Shown: positions 11,311-22,880, counted from the stretch's first letter. The stretch is DNA of 64,000 nucleotides from Stictocephala bisonia (GCA_035578905.1 JAQJVL010000795.1:303501-367500), one strand, 5' to 3'. Numbers and translations: made by a program. The notes: a model not told the origin generated them from the letters alone.

Positions 11311-12249
11311 ATACTATACTAATGTTATCTGGCAAGTATCCTTAATTCATGGATTGAAACTAGTTAATTGGCATATTTTCAAGCAGCTAGAACCTACATT
11401 TAGCGTTGAAACTTTAAGTAAACATTTAACTTAGAATCTGTGCCACTTCCAAGAGTTTTACAAACTTTAAACGACGTTACTGTACTTATCTGTTTCCTTT
11501 GTTATGTAATGAAAAGAAAACATTAACTTATTAATCTGTTTTACAAAATGTGTTTTAGGTGAATAAGTTATAGTTATCAAACAAATAGTAAGTAGATTTT
11601 TAATGTAACTATTGAACGATTTTAATGTAAGTTGAATTGAACGATGTATTATTATTAAAATAAAACAAAGTTTGTTTTGTTAACTTTTTATAAGTCCAAA
11701 AATCGTACGTTTATGGTGTTTTTAGATTTATAACTTAGTTACTATGAGTGAGTTCATAGCCATGGTCGAACTCGACAAGTAAGGGATGTCCTCAGCTTAG
11801 AACTCACTCTCCAACTTAACTCACACCCTTTCTTACCCTTGGGCCAAAACTCGTGTGGTTAAGACCTACTTAAGGGTGTTAGATCATGAATTTTTTTGAT
11901 TGAAAATGTTAGCCTTCGTAGAAGTTATAAATATTTTAAGGGAACACTTTTTTAAAATTTGTATTTTTGTTGGTATGTCTACATAAAGTGGCTGATTTGG
12001 CTTTTCTAATTACATTACTGATTGGCTTTTCATTGTGTACCATGCAATTATATGTTATTAAAATATTTAAAATATAGTGGGGCAAAGTTAAGTTACCAAA
12101 CTCACCAACCTAGAAGTGTAAAGTAAAAATTTGAATAACTGTTTATTTTATTTGAGCCAATCTTGTTTCTATAAATGACATCTGTTGAATGATAAAAGTT
12201 GTAGTAGAAATGTATACAATTGATTATCTCTGGCTGAAAAAGTTTATCG
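11311..12249. other. Nothing recognised
   Basis: AT-rich, with no repeat copies or coding signal noticed. Confidence 0.45.
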
Positions 12250-12310
12250 ATAATATATATTGGAGCGCTCAACTGTGCGCCTTGATGAACACCCAATCAC
12301 GGTTGAACAC
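12250..12310 (-). repeat. Possible R2 fragment, reverse orientation
   Basis: The minus strand reads TTGGGTGTTCATCAAGG and CAGTTGAGCGCTCC. This resembles the start of R2, where GGGTGTTCATCCAG and CAGTTGAACGCTCCG occur. It is too short to be certain. Confidence 0.35.
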
Positions 12311-13198
12311 TTAGTTGATTATTTAGATTTTGATCCATTTTAGCGTATGATATAAGAATGGAAGGAGATAGAATGGATCATGACAGAACCGCTCAAAAAC
12401 TGAGGCTGTACTCATAGCGTTAACATTTAACATTAAAAGGGTTAGCTTAAAGTGTGGGAAGGTAATCTTAACCCCTTTAAACCAGGTATGAGGTTCACTT
12501 TACCTCCCCTCCCAAACAGACAGTCCCTTAATAATGAATGAGCAATGTAACCTTCTCTGTTATGCAGTGCTAAAGATAGATGGTGTACCTAACAATACAA
12601 AATACAGTTTAGAGTTCTAAATATCACATATTGAGAATAACTTACATGTATGAAAGGAAAGTTGTAACCAGTCAGTGGAAAAAACCAATGTGGTTAAAGT
12701 TCATTGGCCAAAGTTTGTCAATAACTTAACTTGTCAATAGTTTGGTAAACAAACTCATCCATTTTATTCAGCCCCAAAAGTGTCTTGAATTTTGACTACA
12801 GTTTCATTTTCATTTTCTCATAACTAAGTGTTTTATAACAAATTAAAGTTTTTAATTTAAGTTTAAATAAGTGAAAAAAGTATTAGTGTATTTGACTAGA
12901 TAAACATTTGAACATAATAATACTAAATTTAATCTTCTTAACTAAATCAAAATCTACATATGTGGTGAAGGGTTTGGTTGTCACGTATTATTTGTGATTT
13001 AAGGAATATATTTTTTTTAAGAAGATACATCATTAAAAGTGTATGATCAAATCAAACTTAATCATGAAATCGTATTTATTCTGTATGTTATTGGCTTTTC
13101 AAACTTCAACGCATTAATACATAGATCTTACTTTTATTGTATACATTTATTTTACATATGAAATACAAACTACATATATATCATTAAAATATATGGAT
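12311..13198. other. AT-rich stretch with a short SINE-D piece
   Basis: Positions about 12700-12765 contain ACTTGTCAATAGTTTGGTAA and ACAAACTCATCCATT, shared with 22.1 kb and 30.3 kb (SINE-D). Nothing else recognised. Confidence 0.4.
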
Positions 13199-13621
13199 CT
13201 TTTTCGTCATTTCACTACCACAATTTTATTTTTCGCTGGTTCGCTACCACTTGATAGTTATTCTATTACTCTAAAATCTATTTCCCAATTATTTATACGT
13301 CAACTATGGCATTCCTTATCCGCTAGGAATCCGATATCGCTGGCCTTATCTTATCACTTTCCAAGAACTTACAAACCGAGAGCACATTCGGCGGTAAGTT
13401 GGATCTACCAGTTTGTGATCAACTTTAGTAGCCACCTAACCTAACCTAATCTGACTAAACCTAATCTAACTTAACCTAACCTAACCTGACCAAACCTAAT
13501 CTACCTTAACCTAACCTAACCTGACCAAACCTAACCTAACCTAACCTTAATTGCGATTAAAAAAGTATTGGTAGTGAAGTAACGAAAAGATAAGCGGTAG
13601 TGAATTTATGGAAAAAGTCGA
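13199..13621 (+). mobile_element. MITE-T copy 2, with a 115-bp TTAGG-like tract
   Basis: Ends TTTTTCGTCATTTCACTACC and, from the right, CGACTTTTTCCATAAATTCA form the inverted repeat. The interior GCTAGGAATCCGATATCGCT and GCACATTCGGCGGTAAGTT matches copies 1 and 3. At 13434-13549 the element holds CCTAA-type units mixed with CTGAC and CCAAA variants, at the same position where copy 1 has almost none. The open frame at 13193-13444 is a product of the element. Confidence 0.85.
13434..13549 (-). repeat. Interstitial telomere-like (CCTAA)n tract inside MITE-T
   Basis: About 23 degenerate five-base units of CCTAA, the complement of the insect telomere repeat TTAGG, interspersed with CTGAC and CAAAC variants. 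It lies between GTAGCCAC and TTAATTGCGATT of the host MITE. Confidence 0.9.
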
Positions 13622-13819
13622 AATATATTATACATAACAAATCTTAAGGAATATCTATTAATAATTATATTTTTCAGACGATTATTATTTTATTCTATAA
13701 AAATATTGAATTGGTTTACAGATATCAATTTGAGTACAAGGTTGAAATATTTATATTATGTATTCCCAAATATTTTTCCAATTTAGAGGCAGGTGAGATA
13801 TGCCAATGGCCCTCAGGGG

Positions 13820-13980
13820 CACAGACAGAAATTGCTTTTCCTTCAGTTAAACTGCCGCTTTAGCGTTTCCCGTGCAGTAATTCGCCATCATTCTGGTCCA
13901 ACTGCACTTAGCAATCTTCCTCCGTTATGTGACATCTAAGCGTCGCTTTAGGTCGACTAGGGATTAGATAACACAATTCT
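13820..13980 (+). repeat. R1 dispersed repeat, copy 2
   Basis: Contains CTTCAGTTAAACTGCCGC, TTTCCCGTGCAGTAATT and CCAACTGCACTTAGCAA in the same order as copy 1. It forms the outer left arm of the inverted duplication. Confidence 0.75.
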
Positions 13981-14412
13981 CAGACCACTCACTACGAATT
14001 TATGATGCTAACTTAAAAATGTGTTCGTAAGAAATCAGCATTTAAATTATTCTTTTAATTTTATAATGTAAATTTATTTCTTCATATAGTTGACATATTT
14101 TCAGACAGTTCTGTAAAATGAAGTATATATTAAAAATTAAAACTTCTTTAGTACTATTTAACTGTTTCTTCTTTTAGGACGAAGATTATGAAGCTGGTTG
14201 ACCAGCTATAAATTTGTTATTTTGTTCTATTTATGTATTTATTTTGACATTATTCCTGTATTTTTTTATTTTTATAAATTATAAAGTTTTTATTTATGTT
14301 ATTGTTCTAGTTACTTATTTAATATTTATCTTATTTCATATTGTTATTTTAAATTTTATAATTTTATTCAGGTTATCGTATTTCCTTTTTTTGGTGTTAT
14401 TGCGTTGTTCTA

Positions 14413-14802
14413 CAGTGTTTAAAAAAATTACCTGATTATAAGAATAGCTATATTTACTGTAAACAATGGCTTTATCCTAAAATATTGGACATTAAAATAC
14501 TCACAAAATAATGAAGTTCACAAAAACACATCATAAATGTTCAATGTGTTCTTGATTTGCAGCAATGATGACAGCTAGTCAATAGCTGAATTTCTTATAG
14601 ACACCTTATGTACTCCAAGATTCAGTTTGGGACTACTTCAGCTATCAACTATATGTCATACGTCAAACATTTATGATACGTTTTCGTAAACTTCATTCTT
14701 TTGTGAGTAATTTAATGCCCAATATGTTTGTATAAAGCCATTGATTCTAAAAAAAATATCGCGATTTAAAATCAGGTAATTCTTTTTTAAACAGCCTGTA
14801 GA
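14413..14802. mobile_element. Central MITE of the inverted duplication
   Basis: Begins CAGTGTTTAAAAAAATTACC after TA and ends with the complement of CAGGCTGTTTAAAAAAGAAT before TA, so ~20-bp terminal inverted repeats and a TA target duplication are visible. Inner arms carry ACAATGGCTTTATCCTAAAA and its inverted counterpart near 14725. No coding capacity. TA duplication suggests a Tc1/mariner-type source transposase. Confidence 0.65.
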
Positions 14803-15284
14803 ACAACACAATAACACCAATAACATAAAAACATGATAAAAACAAAATAGAAATATTCAGATAAACTTATACAAAATATAAAATAAACATTTGAAATAAC
14901 GTAAATAATAAATACATAATCAGAACAAACTCAGCAACAATAGCTGATTCACTTATAAATATAAATAACGATAGGAATAATGTCAAAATAAATACATTAC
15001 TCGAACAAAATAACAAATTTATAGCTGGTCAACCATTTTCATAATCTTCCTCCTAAAAGAATAAACAGTTTAATGGTACTAAAGAGTTTTAAGTTTTATA
15101 GAATAGTCAACAGGAAATATGGCAACTATTTGAACAAATAAATTTATTTTTAACTGTAAAATATAAAAGAATAATTTAAATACCAATTACTTAAGAACAA
15201 ATTTTTAAGATATTATCATAAATTACTAGAGAGTGTATTCATATGTACTAGAGAAAATCCCTATTCGATCTTAGGCAACCCTTA

Positions 15285-15411
15285 GATGTCACAAAAAGGG
15301 AGGGAGATGCTAAGTGCAGTTGGACGTGAATAATGGCAAATTACTGCACGGATATGGCTAAAGTGGCAGTTTTACTGAAGGAAAAGCAATTCCTGTCTGT
15401 GTCCCTGAGGC
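15285..15411 (-). repeat. R1 dispersed repeat, copy 3 (inverted)
   Basis: The complement carries TGCTAAGTGCAGTTGGAC and the other R1 blocks. It forms the outer right arm of the inverted duplication. Confidence 0.75.
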
Positions 15412-15525
15412 ATTCATTCTTTTCTGAGTATTTTAAAGTCCAATATGTTTAGGTAAAGCCATTGTTTATAATAAACATAGCTATTTAAAAAGAGGTCATT
15501 CTTTTTTTAAACACCTTGTTTTATA
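15411..15525 (+). mobile_element. Extra half-copy of the central MITE
   Basis: TCATTCTTTTCTGAGTATTT, then CCAATATGTTTAGGTAAAGC and CATTCTTTTTTTAAACACC repeat the right half of the MITE at 14690-14802 in direct orientation, immediately outside the palindrome. Confidence 0.65.
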
Positions 15526-15918
15526 TGGTTTGTTATATTATTATATAATAGACTTAATTTGCACTTTGAAATAGTTATTGCCATCTAGGTTTCACTTTTG
15601 TAAAATGGTTTTACCATTGGAAGTAATAAATTGTAAGTTAGAGGCCACAAGTAACTTACCATTTTATATAAATCGCTTAGCAATCTTTTTTATGATCGAT
15701 TTTGATTTCGTAAGACTATCTTCAGTTGTACAGTAAGGTTATAAAAACACTTAATTGTAGAATAATTAATTCAGCTGATACTATAAAAATTTAAATAAAA
15801 ATGTTGACGGATAAGTTGGTACATCTTGTTAAACTTTATAATTTTGCATCTTCATGATAGGATCGAACATAATATTTGACCAAAATGTTATTTGATCGTT
15901 GAGTAATAATGTTGGATT
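15526..15918 (-). other. Region downstream of the Penelope-like fragment
   Basis: On the minus strand at about 15725-15690, CTGAAGATAGTCTTACGAAA resembles the CTGAAGA...CGAAA tail motif of many Penelope-like elements (a degenerate hammerhead core). Otherwise nothing recognised. Confidence 0.3.
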
Positions 15919-16300
15919 TTATTTTGTGTTTTTGTATATACAGCTTTTTTCAATAGCATCTAGTTTTTTACTTTTAGGTCCGATACAGATAATTTGTAAA
16001 TTTTCTTCAAAATGTTCTTGAATTAAATGTTCAGCAAACGTTGATACTTTTTGAAGTTTGTTTTTTGGTATATGTTCTTTAAATCTTTTACTAAAACTTC
16101 TTCCTGTTTGGCCAATGTAATGTTTATGACAAGTTGAACATTTAATTTTACACATTCCTGAATTATTGTATTTGTTTTCATTATTTTTTGTACAATAATT
16201 ATGTTGTTGCATATTTTTGATGCTGTTCTTTGTTCTATATGTAATTTTATATCCTTGTTAGGAAACTACTCGTATATTACGTAAAAATTTGTTAATATCT
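15919..16300 (-). mobile_element. Penelope-like element remnant: GIY-YIG endonuclease
   Basis: A 97-codon open frame (15919-16212) encodes SGMCKIKCSTCHKHYIGQTG, then RSFSKRFKEHI and TFAEHLIQEHF. These are the Penelope-type GIY-YIG signatures: a paired C-x2-C before HYIGQTGRSF, then RFKEH and AEH. GIY has decayed to GMC. Upstream and in frame past a stop, RVVS-stop-QGYKITYRTKNSIKN fits the linker between reverse transcriptase and endonuclease. Only the C-terminal domain survives; the polymerase is absent. The enzyme would cut target DNA during retrotransposition. Confidence 0.85.
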
Positions 16301-17017
16301 CCATGATGGGTTATATGAATTTGGTTATTTTTGTTTGCTATTTTAGTTTAAATTATCTACATAGTTATTTTAAAGAGTTAGTACGCTTTTAGAAAAAAAA
16401 GTTGTAATACATTTTGTTACTTTTAATATTTATCGTAGACATGAGATTAAATGTAACAATGCTTTGTGATTGTCTTTACCGAATGTAATAATAATTTGTT
16501 GAAGTAGATTTTCTTTTATTTAAGTTGTTCAGATAATATTTTTAACATGCATTTTCAATATAAACAAAATGCACATTGGATTAATTAAAATTAGAACCAA
16601 AGACAAATAACATTCCTACTTAAAATAATCTCTCAAGATAAGATAATTTACATCAGAGACGTAGCATTTAAATATGAAAAACTAACTTAGATTGATTCAG
16701 TTAAAACTTTTATATTCCATTGTAGAAAGGTACACTGAAAAATCAAATAATTGGAATTGGGGATTGGCAGAGATTGGCTGAATACCTTAAAACCAAACTG
16801 GCTACACCGAGTGTTTATTTCTACCTTACAAAATTTCACTATACACATTATATGCTCATAAGTATGTTCGTCTACTGACTGCGCAGAAATTATGTGCACC
16901 CCAGTTTGAAGGTTTTTTACTAAGAAACTAAGAAGTCTATGAAAAATCCAATGACACCATTGTTTTCCTCGATTAATACTGCGTTATTACATTTCAATTT
17001 TTTTTTTATTTTACAAT
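16301..17017. other. Nothing recognised
   Basis: AT-rich; the short frame at 16687-16899 (-) shows no motif. Confidence 0.45.
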
Positions 17018-17145
17018 CCACCCGCCCACCCATACACGTACAGTGGTACTGACACACCCGCCCACCCATACACGTACAGTGGTACTGACTCACCCGCCCA
17101 ACCATACACGTAGAGTGGTACTGACCCACCCATACACGTACAGTT
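17018..17145 (-). repeat. MS37 minisatellite array, locus 2 (C-rich strand on +)
   Basis: Three to four units with CCCACCCATACACGTACAGT followed by GGTACTGA. It is the reverse complement of the array near 59.3 kb. The last unit is shortened. The frame at 16920-17129 (-) is a repeat by-product. Confidence 0.9.
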
Positions 17146-17317
17146 TTAAGTAATTGCTATCCTAATTGGAACAACAACAAAAAAGTAACGGAATTTTAAC
17201 TAGTCTTCATTGTACATAAAATTAACAGCATTATTACTAAAAAAAAACCTTAATTAATCACATTTATATTGTAATACTTGGTTGATAGGAATGTTTTCTA
17301 TAATTGTTATATATTCT

Positions 17318-17655
17318 ATAATTTTTCACTACCAGTGATTTTTCTCTTACTTCACTATCACTACTTTTTTATCACAATTATGGTAAGGTTAGAATAGGTT
17401 AGGTTCGGTGGCTATTAAAGTTGATCACAAACTGGTAAAACCAATGATTAACTTACCGCCGAATGCGCTCTCCTTGTGTAAGTTCTTGGAAAGCGATAAG
17501 AAAAGGCCAGCGATATCGGATTCCTAGTGGATAAGGAATACCACAGTGGACGTAATAATGATTGGGGAACAGTTTTTAGAGCAATAGAACATTTATCAAA
17601 TGGCAGTGAATTAACGGAAACAAAAGAAAATAGTGGTGGTGAATTAATGAAAGTA
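17318..17655 (-). mobile_element. MITE-T copy 3, reverse orientation, short TTAGG-like tract
   Basis: Contains the complement of copy 1 and 2 interiors: ACTTACCGCCGAATGCGCTC and GCGATATCGGATTCCTAGTG. The ends are TTTTTCACTACCAGTG and GTGGTGAATTAATGAAAGTA. At the TTAGG position (17382-17412) it has GGTAAGGTTAGAATAGGTTA followed by GGTTCGGTGGC, roughly five or six units. The frame at 17527-17733 is part of the element. Confidence 0.85.
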
Positions 17656-18546
17656 GTTTACTGCGGCCACAAGAAAGTGACCTGTTATATTTTTCTATTT
17701 GGTATAAGAAACATTATTTACGTTGAAATATAATATAAAATTTATTCTTCTTAATATTTAATTGTAATATTTGTAAGACATTCAATATGCAAAATTATAC
17801 CAAATATTTATTTGTTTTTTTTCTGAGTTATATTTTTGTAAGAGATATTTTTAATTACTTGGTTTCACTATAGTGTTAATTTGTGACAGCTGCCTCTAGT
17901 TTGCCTCGAAATATACTTTTGAGTTTTAATTTATTTGGATTGGAAAATTAATTAATCTAAAAAAAAATGAGTAAAATTCATGGTCTAACTTGTTTGCTTA
18001 TTTAGTTTCTCCATTTCCTCATCTCTTTTTATTTTTTTTTTTTTTTATTTTTTCTTTTTACTTTCTATTTATATTAAAGATTACAAACAAGCTCCGTTTT
18101 GAACAAATCTCCGTTCTAAAAAACATGACTATGTTTTCCTTGATAAGAGAATTCCTTTTGATTCCTTTCGATCAAAAGGAATTCTCACTCAACATAACAA
18201 TAAATCCCTTAAATTTTACTTTAACGAATAATGACTGAGGTGAAGTTGAGCTTCTGTACAATGTTCATACAAATTTAGCTTTAGGCTAGTCCTAGTGCAA
18301 TGTTATTTCTTTCATTTGTAAATGACATTGCAATAATATTTAACCAGATTTCAATATATATCACTATATTATTACACTATATTACAAAATTACATTAGAT
18401 AAAACACCCTTCGTGTTGACACTAAAAGAAAATGTTTCTTCTTGGTTTAAAAGAAGAAATATTCTTCTATCCTCTAACTATGAAGGCTAAAGGTCAACAT
18501 AATATGTCTTTTTTGGTCCTCCAAACATAATACCTCCTGCCAAATT
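17656..18546. other. AT-rich stretch with one perfect hairpin
   Basis: The hairpin at 18147-18186 has a perfect 16-bp stem, GAGAATTCCTTTTGAT, and an 8-nt loop. T-rich low complexity at 18010-18075. No coding signal. Confidence 0.6.
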
Positions 18547-18797
18547 GGTTGGTTGGTATCATGGTTGGTTAAAGCCCAGCGTCATAACCTAAAAGTTCTC
18601 AGTTCGATCCCAATTAGAGTCATAACAAATTTTAAGAGTATCAGCTGATAACCACCGGCTGTTCATTTGTCAGTGGGCTATTAGTTGATAACACTTTCTA
18701 AAGGAATGGTTGGCCTTAGTTTATAACAATAACTCACAAAATCCATTTTCGTCCATATATTCACGATCTGCGTTCTAAGAATAAATAAATAAATTTA
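18547..18797 (+). mobile_element. SINE-B, tRNA-derived, copy 1
   Basis: The tRNA-like head has the B box CAGTTCGATCCCAATTAGAG. The body is ATCAGCTGATAACCACCGGC and TGTTCATTTGTC. The tail has ATTCACGATCTGCGTTCTAA and ends in AATAAATAAATAAAT. Better copies are at 23.3, 30.0 and 35.0 kb. This one has an AAAGG insertion and a shortened tail. Confidence 0.85.
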
Positions 18798-19882
18798 TTC
18801 TAAAGTTTATTGACAATATATTTCGATTAATAACTCTATTTTCAAGCTTTTATTAAGCCTATTAGAGTGCAGTACAACTCTGTTAATGTAGTCAAATTTA
18901 GAACCGTTAAAATCCTTGGAGTTTTAAAGCAATTAAAACAAGACATAGAATCTATTTATTAATAATAATATTTTCTTAGTAATTACAATGGTACCAAATA
19001 TATTGTATTCAAATGTACCTTGTGAATATTATAATCCTTTGGTCATGAATTTGAGAGAAGGATCGTTAAAATAGAAATATGGGATAAGTAGGAAAACATG
19101 AGCGGGTATCGTTTCCGATATATTGGAAGTAATGATTTAATTAAAATTGTCCAAAAAAGTGTTTCTATAAATTTTATAAATTTTAAAACTCATAGAGTGA
19201 TTTCTACATTAATCAATCAGGCTCTAAAAACTGTTATTACAGCAAGGAATTTAATTATGACCAATCCAAATATTTATCTTGCATTGGATGTCGTAAACTT
19301 CCCTACAGAAATCTAAAAGGACTTTTTTATTTAAATCGGTAAAACAACATTTTCTACAACAGAAAAGTCCTAAAAAAAGACAATTTATGTATTATAATGA
19401 AAAAACTATCGGGAATAAAAAAAATTTAAACTAAAAAGCACCGTATTTTTTAGCAGAAATGTAATTAGTATGAATAACAAAAATAGTTCAAGTCCATAAA
19501 ATAAAACTGAAAGGAAATGAAATGATTCTATTAAATCAAAATTAACCTTAAGCTAAATTAACCTTTAACCTTAAAATATCGAAAACTTTTTTGGGGAACT
19601 ATTAAAAACATGCCCATAAATGCAGAAATGTACGTTGGTAGTTCAAAATCAGTTCTTGTAAATGCAAGTACTATCGTAACTTGTTGATACTGAGATTTTA
19701 AATTCGTTTAGTTAAATTGATACATTAATAAATTAATTTTTTTAAAGTTAAATTGTCAATGTTTTTTATTCTTTAATTCGCGTAGAATTTCGTAGATTAA
19801 AAAAATTCTTGTTATCTAATACTTAACCTTGAGACAAACAAATGTAACTATCCAATATTTGTTCTAGGGCAAAAAATACTAG
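18798..19882. other. Nothing recognised
   Basis: The 72-codon frame at 19098-19316 (+) has no domain I recognise. No repeat copies noticed. Confidence 0.45.
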
Positions 19883-19946
19883 TTCCCACCCACCCTAACA
19901 TGTACACTGGTAATGACCCACCCACCCAAACACGTACATTGGTACT
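19883..19946 (-). repeat. MS37 minisatellite, locus 3 (about 1.7 units)
   Basis: CCCACCCACCCTAACATGTA, then CACTGGTAATGA and a second unit CCCACCCACCCAAACACGTA. Same register as locus 2. Confidence 0.8.
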
Positions 19947-20575
19947 AAATTCATAATAATAAACGAGTCCTGTAACGAGCCTTAACAAAAATTACTTATT
20001 ATTCAACTCGGTCGTTCTTATTATGAGTGACTTACAATTAATGGCCCACCCACTTTCCCTTAACTCATTTAACTTGTCACCCAAATGAGTTATGGCCTGA
20101 ATGCATAGGCTATCGTAAAAAAGACGTACTTTTATAGCTCTTAGAATTGGTAAAGGAAACTCATACATGTTAGGGATCATATGGTCATATGTTTACTTCG
20201 TTGACGTTTGATGAATTTTCTTTGTTTAAAGTTTTTTAAAAATCACATAAAATGTTGCATGTAAAACAAGAGGACCAACACTATAAGTAATTAATGTTCA
20301 AAAAGGTTTCAAAGTGTGATGTTCAATTTAAACTTTCAAACTTTGCCACCTTCTAAGGTTTTAATGTCTAAAAACGTTTAACGACGTTATTGTACTTAGC
20401 AGTATCCTTTGTCATTCTCCTTTCAACATAGTTAAAACGAAGCCTAAACTTTTCATTCTGTTAAAATATTCTTCTATAAGTATGATAATCAACATAAAAT
20501 AAATAAGCATACCAGAGGAAATGTATTAACTTACTCTCACTATTGAAATATGTGATAACTGGTCATTAATATATT
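19947..20575. other. Nothing recognised
   Basis: AT-rich, with no repeat copies or coding signal noticed. Confidence 0.45.
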
Positions 20576-20725
20576 TAATGGTTCGGATTCCAAGTTAAAC
20601 TATAAGTCTCTTAATTGCCCTGGTTATTAATAAATATCTCTTTATACGGAACAGTCGATCTTAGATAGTAACAATGACTACACTCGTTCAAATCTCTACG
20701 ATCAGTGTCTTAACAATCCCACTTA
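20576..20725 (+). mobile_element. SINE-C 3' part, 5'-truncated
   Basis: TGGTTCGGATTCCAAGTTAA starts the match, followed by TAGTAACAATGACTACACTC and GTTCAAAT from the shared SINE-B/C tail. Confidence 0.55.
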
Positions 20726-22061
20726 ATAGTTTATGAACGATTACAGATAAAGCAATAAATCTTAGTACATCATCACTGCAGCTCTAAATCTACTTTTTGA
20801 AGGAACTGGCGTTTTTCTGTCATATCAGGGGAACGGCCTTTATAAAATCAGACGAAAATCTTAAATGCGAGTATTGGTCTAGTAATACATAACATTAAAG
20901 ATTGTTAGTATTTTAGCATAAACCTATGACTCCAAGGTTCATTCTTCAAACAATGACGCTGGTTTAAAAGTTTTCAAATGTTACGATGTTGTTCCTATTC
21001 TTGACGTTTTAATATTATTTTCTTGGCTCAAGTTAGGAAAGTTATACTTTAAATGTCTACTGGACTTAAGAACTAGTTTTTTGGGATAGTTAGTGACTCT
21101 TCACAGCCAATGGAGGATAGTCCACGAGGAGTTCGATACAATTATGAGAAGTCCAACACTTGAGTTGTTTTAAGTGTAGGTCAAGACAAAACAACACCTA
21201 AAAAGATTGATCCAATACAAAATGACAAATAAGCAAATATTTCAGTGGAAAAAGTTATATTTACTTATCAAAGAATTTTCCAATGGTTTCTAAACCTTTT
21301 TCATAATCAATTTTATAATACACGTTTGTATGGAAGGAATAATGAAAACAGCACCATTATCTCTTTCATTTATTAGTACACATGAATTGTGGCTACTAAT
21401 AAAATCTATAACTATAAAACTTGTACAATTTTACAAATATATCAAATGTACAGTTACGATACATAAATGTTATATGTATTAGGGAATTCAATGATTTTAA
21501 CTAAACATTTCATAAGGATTACAACATGACCAAGTAATTAAGTTTACAGCCTCCATAAGCCAAGGAAACGTTGTTGCAATAAACTGATAACAAGATTTTT
21601 TTATTAATTCTAAAATAAGTACAACTTATAGGAAACTTTTTCTTTTAAACAAGTATTAAAATAGAAATGCGATACATTAACAGTTTTTTGTGTAATCAAA
21701 GTATAAATTTGATGTACAGGGAAAATTAGCTAAAATTCAGGTACAGTTATTATTCCAACTTGGATAAACATCACTAAAACTTATATTAGTTATGATTTTA
21801 AAATGCATTCGTGATAATGTATAACTAAATGAGAAAAACAATGATATTGGATTTTCCACAGATCTCTTAGTTATATAGTAAACAACCTTCAAACTCGGGT
21901 ACACATAATATCAGCACCTACAGTATATCAATAAGGCATTTTAAGCACATTGTTGAATTAATTTTTTATACAAAGTTTTCTCATACATACTGTGAACAAC
22001 TTTAATATAAAAAATAAATGTTTAGTGAAAACCCAAAAATGATGTAGGTAGTAGATGACAC
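20726..22061. other. Nothing recognised
   Basis: AT-rich sequence without notable frames or repeats. Confidence 0.45.
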
Positions 22062-22150
22062 AACCTCATTGGAGTAAGCGGTGGCTCAACTTGTCAATCA
22101 TTTTAGAAAAAAAACACACACAATGTCAGTCATATGTATGAGCCCAGAAT
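22062..22150 (+). mobile_element. SINE-D-like fragment
   Basis: GGAGTAAGCGGTGGCTCAAC then TTGTCAATCATTTTAG and TGTCAGTCATATGTATGAGC match 30290-30390 and part of 12700-12765. GGTGGCTCAACTTG could be an A box. Confidence 0.4.
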
Positions 22151-22259
22151 ACACCCGTATGTTGATTTAATATTAAGTGGCTAGTAATATTAATTTACAT
22201 TTACTATCAGTTTTGCTTATCGTTTTTTTTCATATTAAACAGAAGTAATTGATTAGTTA

Positions 22260-22880
22260 TGTTTAAGGGTGTTTGTCCAGTTTAGCGCTCTACGGAATTT
22301 AATTCTAGATTTTATCGCAACTGTCACTAAGAGTAGTAAAGATCCTGACTCACTAACGAACAAGCAATGTTTTCCCCTCCCGTCTCCCCCCACATAGCAC
22401 CCACCTGTTCCATCTAGCACTTTAGACATAAGGACATAACTCCCTCATTTATAGTAAACTCTAGCAATGAATTAAATATATATATATTATTAATTTACGT
22501 TTTTAGCCAAAGGTGGTTGTACATATTTCAACTCATAATTTGAGCAAATATGATTTATAGAAAAATAATCGGTAAAACTTTAAAAAAAATTTTTTTAGGT
22601 TTACTATATACTAGGTTGGTTAGTACATTTTCTCTACTATATTCTCAAAATGTTAACTAAATATATCACACGGTTCGTTCATGAGTTATGCACAAAAATG
22701 GCCAAGTTAGTCACTTTGGGCAGCCATATCTCCATAAAAGAATTTTTGAATTTTTCCTCGTAAAACATTTATTCCTTAGACGGATAGTAACGATTTTATA
22801 CAAATATGTTCAACAATAATTGTCGATCGAACAACCTTAAGCTCATGGAAAGTAACATGCCACTGTTAGTAACCAAATTA
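22260..22880 (+). repeat. R2 dispersed repeat, copy 2
   Basis: Shared blocks with copies 1 and 3: AAGGGTGTTTGTCCAGTTTA, TAGATTTTATCGCAACTGTC, GTTCATGAGTTATGCACAAA and GGCAGCCATATCTCCATAAA. The C-rich patch is CCCCTCCCGTCTCCCCCCAC. Confidence 0.75.

Larger units (their letters stand above)
13810..15411. repeat. 1.6-kb inverted duplication (imperfect palindrome) centred near 14611
   Basis: The left arm (13810-14610) reappears inverted in the right arm (14611-15411). Examples: CAGACAGAAATTGCTTTTCC at 13822 against the complement at 15380, and GGTTGACCAGCTATAAATTT at 14196 against AAATTTATAGCTGGTCAACC at 15014. The outer part of both arms is repeat R1. The centre is a TA-flanked MITE. Arms differ by scattered substitutions and small indels, so it is old. 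The open frame at 14214-14435 lies within it and is not a gene. Confidence 0.85.

Noticed and set aside
13434..13549. TTAGG-like tracts as evidence that the window is a true telomere or a chromosome fusion point
   Set aside because: Tracts are short, degenerate, in both orientations, and mostly lie inside inverted-repeat elements.
19098..19316. 72-codon frame as a gene
   Set aside because: No recognisable domain, AT-driven composition, no repeat partner.
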